Assembly: GCA_027886175.1 (NCBI GenBank)
Contig: JAJNNQ010000100.1
Coordinates: 2,891,501-2,955,500, forward strand
Direction: 5' to 3'
Source: Phylloscopus collybita
Lineage: Eukaryota; Chordata; Aves; Passeriformes; Phylloscopidae
Length of the DNA: 64,000 bases
A program made the position numbers and the translations under genes. Within the stretch, counting starts at the first letter, position 1. Each line of letters starts with the position of its first letter. The notes beneath the pieces were generated by a model that searched no databases, was not told the DNA's origin, and saw nothing but the letters and a program-made list of their open reading frames with translations. Positions 45,946-59,270 of this stretch are shown in pieces.

Positions 45946-47565
45946 GGGTGCAAAGTTTGCAGATTTATGGGCATCTCAGACATCTTAAAAAAAAAAATTC
46001 TGGTTGTGCAGGTGGAGGGTGGAAGGAGGAGGCAGCTGGGCTGAGGCAGCTTCACCCCCCTACCCAACACCAGCAAATGGTGCACGGGCTCCTTGCGTGG
46101 TGGGAGCCGTGTCCTCCCTTGCTCCAGACGTGGAATGTGCAACCCAGTTGGAGCAAATGGATGTATAAACACAGCAGGAGGCATCTGTAACGTGAAAATG
46201 GGGAGCTGGGCACCTAGAGGCCCATTGTGCATTCAATGCACTGTGCTGGCTGGGCAGCCTGAATAATTGCACACATTGATATGGGGAAACCAGCTCGGCA
46301 GGCAGGGGTTTGCTTTTAATGCAGACCAACGGCTTCCTGTTTTGGAAATCTTGCCTCTTCGGTGCACAAATGCATAGTTTTGTATGTGCATAATTTGTGG
46401 CTGTAATTTTAGAGCCTCATTAAATAACTTGGCTGTGGAAATCAAATTGCCTTTCATCAAAATCCAGCGAGAGCTGGACCAGTTCTGTCCATCACAGCAG
46501 ACCTTCTGGTCTTCGTTACGTGGCTGAAAAGCACAAAATGCAAATGGGGCTGTGGATCTGTAGCATGGGAGGGAGGGAGGGAAAGGGAGCTTGGAAGAGG
46601 GAATGGAGCTGGCAGCAGGTTTCCAAGAGCGAGCTGGTCCTCTGAGGAGAAATGAGAGCTGCTCTGTTTTGCTGCCCGGGCAGGAGAGCAAAGGGAAGTC
46701 CTGAGTGAAGGGTTGGAGTGGGGCTGCCCGGGATCCTGTGACACGTCCAGGGGCCCCGTGGTGCCCTGCACTGCTCAGGGGACCTTCTGCCATCTCTGCC
46801 CAGCAAATCCAGGCCTGGCACCTGAGCACTGAAACCCTGCAGGTACCATCAGCCCAAGACTTCCAGTTCTGGCCACCCTGAGTAACTGCAGTGGGGTTTT
46901 CTGGCAGGAGGTGCTGGGCTTGGTGCCATTTCTGGGGTTGCTCCCTTCATGTTGGAGAACACTGTAAAACGACCCATCAGCTCAAAAAGTTCAGATTTAT
47001 TATCAGTGTTATGTGGTAGGAATGAGAAACGAGTGCAGGTGAAGATGAATAGAGGCAGAAGCTCTTTGATATTCTATAACATTGTCCAAAGTCAAGTGGA
47101 GATTTCTTTTAGAATTTTATTTTAATCTTTTATATAAAAGTATTATCCCTTTGCTGCTTTTTAGTGGGATTGACATTGAAATGAAGGCAGCTGTGACACA
47201 AGAAGGGAAATCTGCTCTCTGCTGCAGCAGAGATGCTTGGTTTGTGTCCTGTGCTCTTGCAGCTTGATCAAAAACTCAGGCATTTTCTGGGACTTCGTCT
47301 TTACTCTGCACAGCAGCAGCACAACCTCCTTCCCTCTCCCACCCTCCCTTCCTCAATGATATTTATTTGCAGGAAAGTGGATCGGAAAGAAAGAAAAACA
47401 AGATGCAATTTCCAAAGGTCCAACTTTTCCAAAGGAAAAGTTTCAAAAAGGGAGACAAATAAAGAGATAAGACAGATGCTGCTTCCTGTGGAAGGGGAGA
47501 CGGCTCCTTGGCAGCTGATGAAGAAGAGGTGGGATTCCCCCTTCCTCTGATCCCTTCCATTTGGG
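45946..47565. other. Intergenic, no gene seen
   Basis: Single-copy-looking. A patch at about 46330-46520 is AT-rich and complex. A 198-aa minus-strand frame (46233-46829) has no recognisable domain or coding-like composition. Confidence 0.5.
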
Positions 47566-47569
47566 GTTT

Positions 47570-47890
47570 CAGGTGTCTCCTTCAGAAACGCAGAGGTCAG
47601 GCAGGGGACAGAAGGGCCACGGGGCTGCCGAGGTGTCAGCGATTCAAAGACCGCTGACAGAGCGAGGAATGCGGCGGAGGTGTGACCGCAGCTCGCAGCC
47701 ACTTCAAAGGCGGGCGGGAGCAGGAGCCGAGCAGGGAGGCTGAGAGCTTGATGATGAGTTCTCGTGTTCCCCCCCCTTGGACGTGTGAAAGCGGGCAGGA
47801 GGGACCCTCCCACCGCCAGGTGGATGGTGCTGGGTTCAAGGGAGGCTTTTGCTCCACCAGGGACAGATCCGCTCCGTTATAAAGCCAACG
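47570..47890 (+). promoter_or_regulatory. Isolated CpG patch with GC box, CTCF-like word and TATA
   Basis: About 20 CpGs in 320 bp in a CpG-poor desert. It has an Sp1-type GGCGGGCGGG (47709-47718), a CTCF-like CCGCCAGGTGGAT (47813-47825; 11 of 13 positions fit the core consensus by eye, and it also contains an E-box CAGGTG), and TTATAAA at 47877-47883. This arrangement resembles a small promoter, perhaps of an unannotated noncoding RNA, or an insulator. No open frame with protein character starts downstream. Confidence 0.4.
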
Positions 47891-50335
47891 AGATGCTCCA
47901 CTTGCTCCAGCTGCACCAGCCCCAGGTGAAAGGGTGAAATGCAGCAGGGGAGGCTGTCCAGAGATATCCCAGATGGGAAGGAGCTCACGGGATGCCTTGT
48001 CCTGCTGATATCCATCGATCTGAAGGGAATAACTCCGTGTTTCCCTGATGGAACCTTGCAGCTGATGCCATCAGAGAGCTGCAGGACATAAGAACTTGTT
48101 CACTGTGGCAAAGTCACCAGCTTTCAAACCAGAGGAGCAATAACTCCTGTTAACACACACCCAAACTCTTCATTTCTTCCTGTTTTGTTTTTTTCTTTCT
48201 CTTTTTATTTTTTTTTTTTCAGTGCCAAGTACATCCCTCAGCATCTCCAGGCTAGCCCCTGGACTTTTCCAAACAGCAAAGGAAGCAGAAATGGCTCCAA
48301 GCTTTTATCTGTGCTTTCAAAAGAATGCAAATCAGGAAACTCAACCTCAAAAGCTCGGGCTGGAAAGAGCATCCTCCCTACTGCAAAACATTTCACCTTT
48401 AATATATTCGAACCAGCCTATGAGACTGTTTCTCCTGCCAAGACAACTTTTCCTCATTAACTGTTGTGTTCCAGGAACCTCTTGGCTTATTCTGAACTTC
48501 TCAGCACTGAAGCAGAACACAAATGTCCAGCTCACACAGACAAGAAATTAAATCACATTTCAATATCTTGGCAGATGCTGAGTGCTGATAAGGAGGCAAA
48601 TCCCCTGAAGGAGACACCACTGCACCAGGGAGTTTTGAAAGGGAAAATCCTCCTGAGGGTTGAGTTTACACCTGTCTCTGCCATCCCGGGGCTCCTGTGG
48701 AGTTGTGGTGCCACATTAATGCTGACCACTGTGGATTTCAACTCACCCTGGTGCTCGTGGCTGTGTAGTGGGGATGTCATTGACAGTCCAAGTGATGTTC
48801 AGCTGTGAAAACAAAATCTCCATGCGATTGCAGATCATGGTCCCAGATCCACCTGAGGAGAGGGAGTGAGCTTGTACCTGGATTTCTCATCAGCTCCTGT
48901 TCACCTGGGCTAAGGAAATGGACAAGAAACTCTTCTGTCCTACTAATAATGGTTTATTCCCATTAACACTCAGATATTGGATGATATCCACTACATTGTA
49001 GCATGAGGGGTGAGTCATGGGAGAAAAGGGACTGAAAAGAACGAGTCCTTAAAACCTGATTTCTAACTCTGAGACACTCCCATGAGTTGCCTACACATCC
49101 ATGCAGGTTTTTAGTAGATGTCTTCATGCTGGTGTAGAAACACAGCCTTGACCAGCCAGCCCTAAAAATTTCGAGGAAAGCATCCCCGCACCTCAATCTT
49201 CCCCCATGTAAAAAAGGGGACAAGAAACAGAAATCCTTGAGGGGCAGGTGCCTTGGGAATGCCTTTGCTGAGGGGCTGGGTTTGTGCCTGTGGCTCAAGT
49301 GTCCGTGCTGTGGAGGAGGGAAGCTTGGGGCAGGGCAGGAAGCTGCGGGAAGGCTGAGTTTAATCTGCTCCGTGTGTGTGAGTCACAGCCCGAAATCTTC
49401 ACATCTTCCGAGGGTTTTGTGCTGCTGCCACGTTGGCTACGAGCAGCCAGCTCTCTGCTTTGCCCAACTCCATTTGTGTCAAGGCCAGTTTGGGGCTTTT
49501 TCCACGTGTCCTGGTGGGGTAAAAAGTGGTTGGGGTTGCTCCATCCCTTCCCAGAGAGGTTCGAGGGCTGCCTCGATCTCTATTTCCACCTAGACAGCTC
49601 TTGTCAAGGGAAAGACAGAGTGGGAGGTTGTTTAAAGTGGAGGAACACATAAACAAATCCGTGGAAATGAAGAGCTCGAAATGCCAGCAGCCAGCGAGAG
49701 GCTTTTGCCGTCGTCTCCCTTCTTAATCTAATTTTGCAACTGCAAAAATGTGGTGGGAATGGGAACCTGGCAAGAGGCACAGGCTGAGTCCCTCAGATAG
49801 GGAGCTGAGAATGTCTGCCACGATGAGGGCTCCATAAATCTCTGCCTGTCTCTGCTAATTACTCCAACAGGAAAGCATTTTAATTGTGTAAGCAGGATCC
49901 CCACAGCACCCCGAGCACCAACCCTAGCCTGGTTATCTACCTTTGCTTCTGGGTTAGTTAAATACAGATCAGCCAGAGGGATCTGTCTGACCAAACAGGG
50001 AACACTCCTGTGGGACAGCAACCTGGGCTTGAACCTGTACCAGTGCTGGCTGGGAGCTGGGTTTTACACCCTCCTTCTTCCTGAGCACTTGCAATTTGTT
50101 AATTTGATGTCGTTTACTTCACCAATTTTTGCCACATTCAGGCCTGGGTGTGATTTATTTCTGAGGGCTGTTGCTGAGTTCATGCCATTCTTTTCTTCTG
50201 CATATTTGTCCTGCCTAAATACAGCTTTTTATAGGGGGTATTAAATGGATGCAAGTCCATGTAAGAAGCAAAAAAAGCCTCTTTTCAGCCTTGATTATGG
50301 CCTTGATCCCAATTCAGTGTTGTCCAGGACTGGAC
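47891..50335. other. Intergenic, no gene seen
   Basis: A T-rich run at about 48186-48220, otherwise single-copy-looking sequence with no supported gene. Confidence 0.5.
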
Positions 50336-50339
50336 ATGG

Positions 50340-50411
50340 CAAACTGATCATCAAAGCTTGGGCTTGATGATCTCAGAGCTCTTTTCCAACCTAAGTGACT
50401 TTGATTCTATG
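50340..50411 (+). mobile_element. CR1 LINE 3' end, short fragment
   Basis: GGCTTGATGATCTCAGAGCT, CTTTTCCAACCTAAGTGAC and TTTGATTCTATGG are the CR1 3' terminus of an older subfamily. Confidence 0.75.
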
Positions 50412-50544
50412 GTCACACTGAGCATCTCAGTTTGACCCTGCTGCATTTTAAGGGCTTTCCATGGGCAAAGGCAGCCCTGGGTGCTGAGTTCTCAGTGCCA
50501 CCTGGTTTCCCCTAAATGTCCTTGTCCTGGGCTGCACTGCTGGC

Positions 50545-50720
50545 TCAGGTATCACAGGATTATAAAATTATGAGGGCTGGAAAAGATCTCCAAGATCATT
50601 CAGTCCAAGTTTCAACACACAGCCCGGGAACTCAGCTCTTCCTGGGTGTTTTATGGCTCTCTGTTAAAAGTTTCCCATTGACCCTGAATCCCAGCCCTGC
50701 AAATCCTCCTTCCCCAACCA
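50545..50720 (-). mobile_element. CR1 LINE fragment, minus strand
   Basis: ATCACAGGATTATAAAATTA, GGCTGGAAAAGATCTCCAAG and ATCATTCAGTCCAAG, the inverted CR1 3' end. It lies about 135 bp from the plus-strand fragment. Confidence 0.75.
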
Positions 50721-53680
50721 TCTCACCTTAGTTTTCTCCTCAGATGGATGTTAAAAGTGATTTACTCTGAAATATACCTGCCTGCAGCTGTATGGAAATT
50801 AATTTAACAACAGGAAATATTCCTAAAAGTACAGATACCTGACTGGTCAGGTTTTGGATATTTTTTTCTTTTTTTGGACATGTTTCCCATTGCTCACATT
50901 CACTGATTTATGGGGACATCCTGCTGGATGTGGTGTTAGAAGGGACATAGCCCAAATTACTGAGATGACATGTATGGATTAATTTATTTAACTGTGATTA
51001 GTGGTAAGAGGGGGGGAATTGCAAAAGGAATCTCTGTCAGTTTATTGCTCTGTGCATCCTCTCCTTCCCTCCTCTCCCTCCCCACATCCCCACAGATATT
51101 CCTTACCTGGTGCCTGTGCCAACAGAGGCTACAACCATCACTTGCATTTGATCCTATGGGCAACTTCTTGAAATTGTTGCTACTTTTTTTTTTAAATCAG
51201 CAAAGCAAACAGTGAAAATCAGAGGGTTTGGCAGGGGATGGAGAAACCACATCTCTCCCTTCTCTTAGCTACATGTCATAACAAAACCCCTGGGCCAGGG
51301 AATTAAGAAATTTTCTAAAAATGTCCCTGCGATAGTTGCCAGGGTATCTGTCTGCCTGAGCACACACATGAGCGTATCTGCAAGGGTTGTTTGATGCTTT
51401 CTTTTGAAATAAACGGGTTCCTTTCTTTATTATCTGAAGCAACATCAATGGATGCTAAGGGAAAGAAGATTTGCTTTTCCTTGGGAGATGAGAAACCGCT
51501 GTAAATGCGCACAGGGATAAAAAAGAAGGGATCTTGTCCCTTTGGAATGTGTTTTGAGGGACACCTGGGTGGGTTTAGCAGGCTGCAGATGGTCATGCAA
51601 AGGGTTAAAAGAGGTCACCAGCAGCCCCCTGAGCCACACTCATCTGTGGCAGGGCACTGCAAGCAGGGCTGGCTGTGCTGCCAAGGAAAGGGTTTAACCT
51701 AACTCAGGGCAGATCAGCACCAGCAGAGAAACTTGTGAAATGAACTATTTCCCTTTTCCAAGTGCTGCAATGATTTACTTTTCTTTTTCTTCAGTGTTTC
51801 TACAGATGCACTGATGTTTCCACCAGTGGGATAACTCCCTTCCCTTCAGCAGGTTTCTCCACGACCCTTAACCCCACAGAAAATCCCATTACGGATCACA
51901 CATACACACATTATCTTTAAAAAAATTCATTTCAAATTCTTGGACAGTGTGAGAAAACTGGAGGATTAATCACAAAAAAAAAAAAAAAAAAAAGCACATT
52001 ACACTGTGTAATTCACAGCACTGCAATGAAATCTCCCCAAATATCATCCTTCAGAGCGAGCTCAGTGTGTCGTAACACGGCTGCCTGTCCCACAGCCAGC
52101 TAAGATCATCTCTTAGGAATTTATTATGAGCGTTCCATGCCCTGTAACTTTTTTATGTCAGGTTGTTAATCGCAGCAAGCAGGATGTGTTGAAGGCACGT
52201 TTGGGTAGGAAAGATTAATTCCACCCTGGCATTTGCCACTCAAAGCTTTGGTGGGGGGGGGGAAAAGCAATATCCTTATCCAGTGCCATCGGTGCTGCTG
52301 GCTTAGTGCATCCCAAGGGATGCAGGAAACAGGACAACAATTTCTAAAGAAGGGTTTTGCAGTCGGGGCGAGTCATGAAGTTGTTTTTGGGAAGAGCCAC
52401 GCACAGCCCCCACGCTGTATTTTTCAGTGCCCAGCACACATTTCCCTCTGATCCATCTTTCCGTCTGTCTGCTCGGTTTAATTGCTCCGCCGTGGGCTTT
52501 AGACTGTTTCTCACTGTATTATTTTAATGATCCTTTGACTGAGTCAGGCTGGAAGAATCCCATAAACTCCAGTGACACTGGGGGTGATGGGGATGGGCAC
52601 AAATCAGGCTGCAGCCTGGCTCACAATCCTTCCCGGGACTCCCAGGGGAAGACAAACAGTTTCAAGGTTTGACCTAAAAAATTTGGCCGTGGCTTGAGCT
52701 GAGCCCTACGAAGAATCACCACAGATGGATCTCTGTGGTCCAGCTGATAGAAGGTTTCCAACAGCTTTTCCAGCTTGACCATGACCATTTTTGCTTGAAA
52801 AGCATAAAACATCTCTGGCAGCATTGGTGCCCGGCAGCTCTGTGGAGCGAACACTGGAGGTGGCAGTGACGGGGAAGGACAGCCAGTTCCAACATGTTTT
52901 CCATCAGTTTGCCTGTCCAGACAGGGGACATGCATGTTACAGAAATCCACTGAGCCAACCCAGAAATCAAAGCACTTTTGTCAAGGGAGGGAAGGAAAGA
53001 AAAGCAGTTTTACCTGCTGCTGCCTTCAGGCCAAAGCTGCTGAACAGAGCAGCGTGTGGCACACTGGCACAGGCAGGTAAGGGCACAGCTGGAGCTGGGG
53101 GATAGGTTTTTTTGGGATGCTCCTGGCCAGCTGTGGGGTTACACAGCTCTCTGAGCATTAATGTAGTGCTGGGTGACTCCAGAGATGCATTCCTTGCAGC
53201 CAGCACGGTGTCAGCAGCACCAGCTGTGGTGCCCAACACAGCTTCACTGCACAGATCTCTCTATCGCTTGGAACAAGCAGCTCTGTCACCTCTGCTTCTA
53301 ATTATTTGTTCCTCCAAATAACTGGAGATGCCTGTGGAGTCTCTGGGATGAGTGCTGGGTCTTGTGCAGGTGATGGGGCAGGAGGGGCCTTCACTACCAG
53401 GAGATGTGGGCAGAAGGGGTGGCAGCCCCTGTCGGAGCGAGGTTCTGTCTGGATGTCACAGGGGGAAAGAGGGGACTCTGCAGCTGTGCCCTGTGGCTCC
53501 AGCTTGTGCAAGGCTCAGCCTGGCTCATTGTTTTGGGCAGGACCACCAGACGAGCTGAGATGTGAAGGGTGACACCAGCTTTGGGATTTCTGCTGGGTTT
53601 TTAGTGCTGGGTTCGTGTGGACAAATCCCCGCACTTGTGACACAAAACTCTGGGCTCACAGACTGCTGCTGGGCTGACAG
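50721..53680. other. Intergenic, no gene seen
   Basis: Contains an A run at 51974-51993 and a G run at 52253-52262. Patches near 52060-52160 and 52360-52540 keep a few CpGs. No supported gene. Confidence 0.5.
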
Positions 53681-53684
53681 AGCC

Positions 53685-53850
53685 ATGGCATCACTGAGGT
53701 TGGAAAAGAGCTCTGAGATCATCAAGTCCAACCTTTGAATGATCACCACCGTGTCAGCTGGACCACAGCACACCCAGGGGTTTCTTCAACCCTTCCAAGG
53801 ATGGTGACTCCACCACATCCCTGGGCAGCCCTTCCTGTGCTTGACATTTT
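53685..53850 (-). mobile_element. CR1 LINE fragment, minus strand
   Basis: TGGCATCACTGAGGTTGGAA, AAGAGCTCTGAGATCATCAA, GTCCAACCTTTGAATGATCA and CAAGGATGGTGACTCCACCA are in the order of an inverted CR1 3' region. Confidence 0.85.
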
Positions 53851-55215
53851 ACTGGATTAGGCAGAGTTTGGGGAGGGGTTTTGTGGCACCTGGCTTGGGG
53901 CTGAGGTACCCCAATATCTGCAGAGATATTGATCAAGGATTAAACCCATCCTGGTGGGCTTTAGTGCTCATTGCAGCCAAAGATGAGGGAGGGAGGAGAG
54001 GGTCCAAGGATGCTGCACACCCTGGTGGAAGTTTGCCAGCTCCTGTCAGGCTGATGGGCCTGGATTATTCTGACACACTTGAAATCTGACTCAAGGTTAT
54101 TATTTATGCATTGCTATTAGCAGCAATTCTGCTTTTTTTTTTCCTCCCTCCTGAAACTAGTCCTAAAGAACAGAAAGAGAAAGATATAAGTAACACATTT
54201 TCAAATGTTCCTTCCTAGTGAATTACTTGGCCTGACATTGGAAATGAATTATTTTCCATTGTACCAGTGACCCCTGTTGTGTGTTCTATTAACACCACAT
54301 GTTAAACTTTTATATTTTTAGTAAACCATGACCTTGTACATTCTCTGTCATTTCCCACTGGCATAAGTACAACACATGTGGTATGAAAGTTAACGGTTTT
54401 CATTTGTACACAGAGCTTTTCTATCTCAGGCTTGTATGAAAACACACAGGTCATGGCAATCAGGGCATCCCAGGATTTCACCAGCTACAAACAGTCACAA
54501 CAAAGTGGATGTGTTTTCCAAAAAAACATATTTTTGGCATCCTGCTCTCTTCTGTGTTGTGCAAATCCAGATGAAAATGGGATCTTGAAAGGCTGTGTTA
54601 AGTTTTTTGATCGTGCTAATCCAAACAACTGTCTCCAACACATGCACAAGCAGGAGGAAGTCTATAAAATGTCAGGTTTGGCCTAAATATCTGCAGAACA
54701 AATGTGGCTCAGGAGCATGACCAAGTGTGCAGGACTCTTTAGATAAAAGATGATGTCACAGAGGTTCGGTATTTTATTTCATCAAACGGTAACATTGCCC
54801 TAGACATCCAAAAATTATGGATGATTTATGGATAGAGCCCAGGCTATGGAAGAGAGAATAATTCCTTCCAGTTGCCCAAATATTTCTTTTTTTTTTTATG
54901 ATTATTTTTTCCCCCTCTTTTTCTTTTTATCCTTTTTTGTAGCCTGGGCTTTTTAGATGTGGGCTTTAGGTGCACTGCAGTGTGCCTTCAGCTCGTGCCT
55001 GCTCAAACAGAGAAATGTGCCTGCAAGAGGAAACCCTGACCTGTGTGGTCATTTCGGTTTTCCCCTGAAATCCAGCCTGTCCTGGGGGCATTTCCAGCAC
55101 TGATCCCTCACTTCTCCTGGGCTGATCCACAGGGGTTCCTGAAACATTGTGGCTGACAATGAGAACTCACGTCTTGGCTCAGCTCCCCAGGGCGTAAAAG
55201 CCATGTGGATGTGGC
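53851..55215. other. Intergenic, no gene seen
   Basis: AT-rich complex sequence at about 54070-54440 and a T-rich patch at about 54888-54940. No repeat family recognised, no supported gene. Confidence 0.5.
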
Positions 55216-55219
55216 ACTT

Positions 55220-55312
55220 GGGGACATGGGCTAGTGGTGGCCTTGGCAGTGCTGGGTTAAGAGCTGGACTTGATGATCTAGAAGGGGTTTACAGCCTTAA
55301 GGATTTTGTGTT
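55220..55312 (+). mobile_element. CR1 LINE 3' end, short fragment
   Basis: GCAGTGCTGGGTTAAGAGCT, GGACTTGATGATCTAGAAGG and TTACAGCCTTAAGGATTTTG follow the CR1 3' end pattern. Confidence 0.65.
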
Positions 55313-55448
55313 AAGAGATAGGGCAAAGTTTGAGGTCAGGTTGAAGTTTCCTCAGCTGCTTTGCTGGACTCAAGGTCAAGACAAGGAGCATCATCCAGCA
55401 AGGAGAACTTTGCAGGTTTCCATGATCATACAGCAGCAGTGAATGAAA

Positions 55449-55622
55449 TGGAAAAAAAACCCAAACCAAACCAAACAAAAAACAAAACATGAAACAAAAC
55501 AAAACAAACCAACAACAACAACAACACCACCACAAAACAAAAAAAGCCAACAAACAAACACCCAAAAAAACCCCCAAAAACCCCCAAAACCCACCAAATA
55601 AAAACCCCAAACCAAACCCAGG
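55449..55622. repeat. A/C-only low-complexity tract
   Basis: About 170 bases with very few G or T on the + strand; CCAAA, AACAAAAC and ACAACA words. Confidence 0.9.
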
Positions 55623-55634
55623 AGTAAAAATGTG

Positions 55635-55812
55635 GAACGGATTCACAGGATGGTTTGGGTGGGAAGGGATCTTAAAGATTATCCAGTTCCACCTCCTGCC
55701 ATGGGCAGGGACACCTCCCACCATCCCAGGCTGCTCCAAGCCCCGTCCAGCCTGGCCTTGGACACTGCCAGGGATCCAGGGGTAGCCACAGCTGCTCTGG
55801 GGAGCCTGTGCC
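55635..55812 (-). mobile_element. CR1 LINE fragment, minus strand
   Basis: TTCACAGGATGGTTTGGGTG, GGGATCTTAAAGATTATCC, ATGGGCAGGGACACCTCCCA, GGCTGCTCCAAGCCCCGTCC and GGGATCCAGGGGTAGCCACA. It abuts the A/C tract. Confidence 0.85.
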
Positions 55813-58800
55813 TCACTCCCCTGTCACATTCACCTGTCACACCACAGTGTTTCCTCCCCTTTCCTGCTGAACCTCAATGATTTCTTCACCTGGAGATCTC
55901 ACATCTCACACCAGGAGCTCCAACACCTTCCCCATTGATTCTGGCAGTGTGATCCTGCTTGGAGCTGTGCTCTTCCAGGATTCCACCTCCTCTTTGCTTG
56001 CCTCTCCTTTCCACCCCTCACCTGCAGGCTGGCACCACCTCTCAGCCCTGGGAATGCTCTGGGTCATTGCTGGGGACAGGGACAGTTGTCCCCTGCTTCC
56101 CAGGGCTCCAAGATGCTGTCTCAGACTTCCAGGCTGGCAGCTTCCAACATGACATAATCCTGTTTGTGATGTAACTCCACGTCTGTCAGGACAAACTTCC
56201 AGTGTTTGGCTGGGGACCAGCCAGGCTCAGATTCTGTTCATGACAAATAACTATTGTCTCAACAATCTCATAAAGATTTCTTTTTGTCTCCTCCTGGTGC
56301 CGTGGCCATTGTGGCATGACTGGGGTGTTTCTAACAAAAAAAAAAAAAAAAAAAGCACACTCCCTGGTAGTAAGAGCTTAAAACAAATTGTGTTTGCACT
56401 CATCCTCTGTGGTAAAGTTTTTTATCTTCCCTTCTATTTGCCCTTTAGGGTTTTATTCGGAGTGGGGTTTAATGCTCTCCCAGCACTCAAGTCAGAAAAC
56501 AAGAATGGATAGGAACAGATAGGTGGGGAACAAATATATGGGGAAAAATCATGATTGCTCAAAGGGTTGCCCTGGTTTTCAGGTGTTTCCTCTCCAAATC
56601 TTTTGCTGGATTTATATTTGTGCTTCAGATTTGCCAAGAAAATAACTCCTGAGTTTTCTGTATTCCTGATTCCCTTGCAGCCTCAGAAACTCCTGGAACA
56701 GGAGAACTTGATGGACCCAGGGCAATAACCAATAAAGCAGATTTGTTTTTCAGGGATCCCAGTTATAAATATATAGGAGTTAATAAATAAAGGGATTTCA
56801 GCATCCCTTCTATGTAATGACAAACAAACCAACCCAGCCCCATTTATCTGCCAGCTTTGAAAGTGTGACTTGTCAGAGGTTGGGAGAAATCTCCTGTCAG
56901 CAGAGATAATGAGAAAGATGGAAGGGAGAATACAGGCAGGAAGTGATGGGGGAATGCAGAGGAAATGTAGCAGAGAGGGAAAAAAAAAAACCCAACAAAC
57001 CAAACTGAGAAGATTACAGGGGAAAGACCCTTTCAACAAGGCCAGGGAGGAAATGGGAGACAGAACTGTGGTCATGTGTGAAACGTAGGGGACTCACCCC
57101 TCCAAGGGGCATATTTGTGTTTGTAGGAGGAATGGTAAGATTTTTAATTTCCAAACACGTACTGCAGGTTGCCTGTGCTTGAAAACTGAAATTACTGGGA
57201 AAAAAAAAAATGAAAAAAAGAAAAGAAGAAACTGAACCATTGGTGGCAAAACAAAAGACGTGGGCTGAAATGATAGGAAAGAACTGTTTGTTAAAGGGAG
57301 CTGGTCTGTGGGGCTACAGAAACCCCTGCCAGCTGAGGTGCTGCCTGTAGCAGGTGTAGCAGAGCTTGATATTCAGATTTAAAACTATTCTGTGCTTGAG
57401 GATCTCTGGGGAAAGCAGAGGCTGTGAGGATCTGTTTGCTGGCTCTGCTGCAACCTTTCTGCAAGTGATGCTGGAAGCAAATCCACCCCTTCCCTGCACA
57501 AACCCCAAACTGCCTCCCCAGGCCTTTCACCCTGGGGGCTGATGGCAATGCTGGGCTCTGCCAGGGCAGGATCCAGAGCTTCTGAATCAAGGGACTCCCT
57601 CATTTGGGGCTTTTCCCAGCCTGAGGGTGGCAGATCCCTCCCCAGAGGATGCCTGGAGCAATGGTGGGCTCTCTCCAAGGGCAGCTCCCTGCCTGGAGTG
57701 ACACAAACCACAGCAGGACTTGATGGATACCAGAGCAGCCAGTCAGGCAGACACTGGCTGCCTTTTCCACTGGAGCTCTCCCCCTGCTATTATTTATATT
57801 CCGTTTCACTTGCTCACGTGTAACTTAAAACCAGCCCGAAGTCAGCAGCCCCATCCATCCAACCACGGGCCAATCAGGCTGGAGAAGCCCTCCCTGGCTT
57901 GATTTCTGCCTTTCTCCCTCTCTCTCCCATCGTTTCTGCAGGCAGGAATAAGGCTGGCTATTGTCAGCCATTCCCAGGGCTGGCCCAGCAAAGCCTGGGT
58001 GCCAGTCCAGTGGCTGAATGTGGGCCCTGTTTATTTTCTCAGAGTGGCAATTTTCAAGGGGTTGGAAGAGTTGTTAAAATTAGAGTCAAGAGCCTCAGCC
58101 ACAGAAAAGGTCCTTTCACCTTATTCTTCAAAAAGCCTGTTGTTTGCCAGAGCAGCCAGCCCTTCCTGAAAGCCTCAACTTCCATCTGGGAATAAAAATC
58201 ACTGCCTTCAGAGCCCAGAATGAGGCTTGGACAGGTTTTGGTGGGCTCAGGCTCATTGCCATGGGTGAGGATGGCACCTGCCAGGAGGGAGAGCATCAAA
58301 ATCCATCCCTTGGAAAGGCTGAGCAAACCCAGCCGAGCTGGAGAGGGATTGGAAGGAGTGGTGCTGCTCCAGGAGGATGCCAGGAGGATACAAATCTCCA
58401 CCTCAGCATCAAAAGAAATAAACATCCCCTTCAGGACTGATGGCTCTTGACATCCCAGGGTCTGGGCAGCATCAGGAGGGAGGAAGGTGATGCTTTCTGA
58501 CAGCTCAGCGTGACATCTGGCCAGATCCCCTTCCCAGGCGTGGAAAGAAGTAGGGATTCCCTAAATATTTGGCAGCAGCAAAATGGGATTCTTCACAACT
58601 TCTCCAAGTCCTAGAGCCTCCCTGTCCTACAGGATCTGTAGCAGGCTCTGGCTGAGCCCATGCTGTGGGCAGAGGGGGTTTTGAGTCGGGCTCTTTGCTG
58701 TGTTTTGGAAAAGGAGTGGCAGATCAGGAGCCTGGAGACGCGAGGATTACTTCGGTTCCTCCAAAGCTGCTCATTGAAATTCAGGCCAAGGTCTCTTGAG

Positions 58801-59095
58801 TCAGCAGAACTCAGTGGGAGCTCTCACAAAAATAGGGTCTCTTTTGAAAATCCGCATGCTTCCTGTTTGTGCAGACGCCGTGAGAACTGCCTTTCCCATG
58901 GCACGTCTGGGCTGGGACCAGGAAATAGACGGGAATTTGGAAACAAGGAATAATTGCTAAAAAAAAAAAAAAAAAAAAAAAAAACCAACCAAAAAAAGAA
59001 AAAAAAAAAGAGAGAAAGATAATCATATTTCTTTTTCCCTCTCAGGCTGAAAGAGAGCTTTGTGTAGTTTGGTAACCTGTGAGTCAACTGTCCTT
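55813..59095. other. Intergenic, no gene seen
   Basis: A runs at 56336-56354 and 58959-58984, an A-rich patch at about 57199-57230, otherwise single-copy-looking sequence. Open frames of 90-130 aa overlap on both strands and have no recognisable domain. Confidence 0.5.
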
Positions 59096-59099
59096 AACC

Positions 59100-59170
59100 A
59101 GGTTTGGGCTGGATGATCCGTGTTGGGTTCAGTGATCCGTGTGGGTCCCTTCTAGCTCAGGATATTCCAT
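59100..59170 (+). mobile_element. CR1 LINE 3' end, short fragment
   Basis: GGCTGGATGATCCGTGTTGG, CCGTGTGGGTCCCTTCTAGC and CAGGATATTCC fit the CR1 3' terminus, with an internal 20-bp-scale duplication of GTGATCCGTG-like sequence. Confidence 0.65.
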
Positions 59171-59270
59171 ATCCCAGGGTGCTCCAATCCAAAACAGTCT
59201 GGTGCAAGGCAGTGCTGGAAATTGTGTTTAAACATCATCCTGAGGTGTGTGACTGCCCATGGGTTTGGAG

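Noticed and set aside
46233..46829. 198-aa minus-strand frame
   Set aside because: No domain, overlapping frames on the same strand are equally open, no conserved start context.
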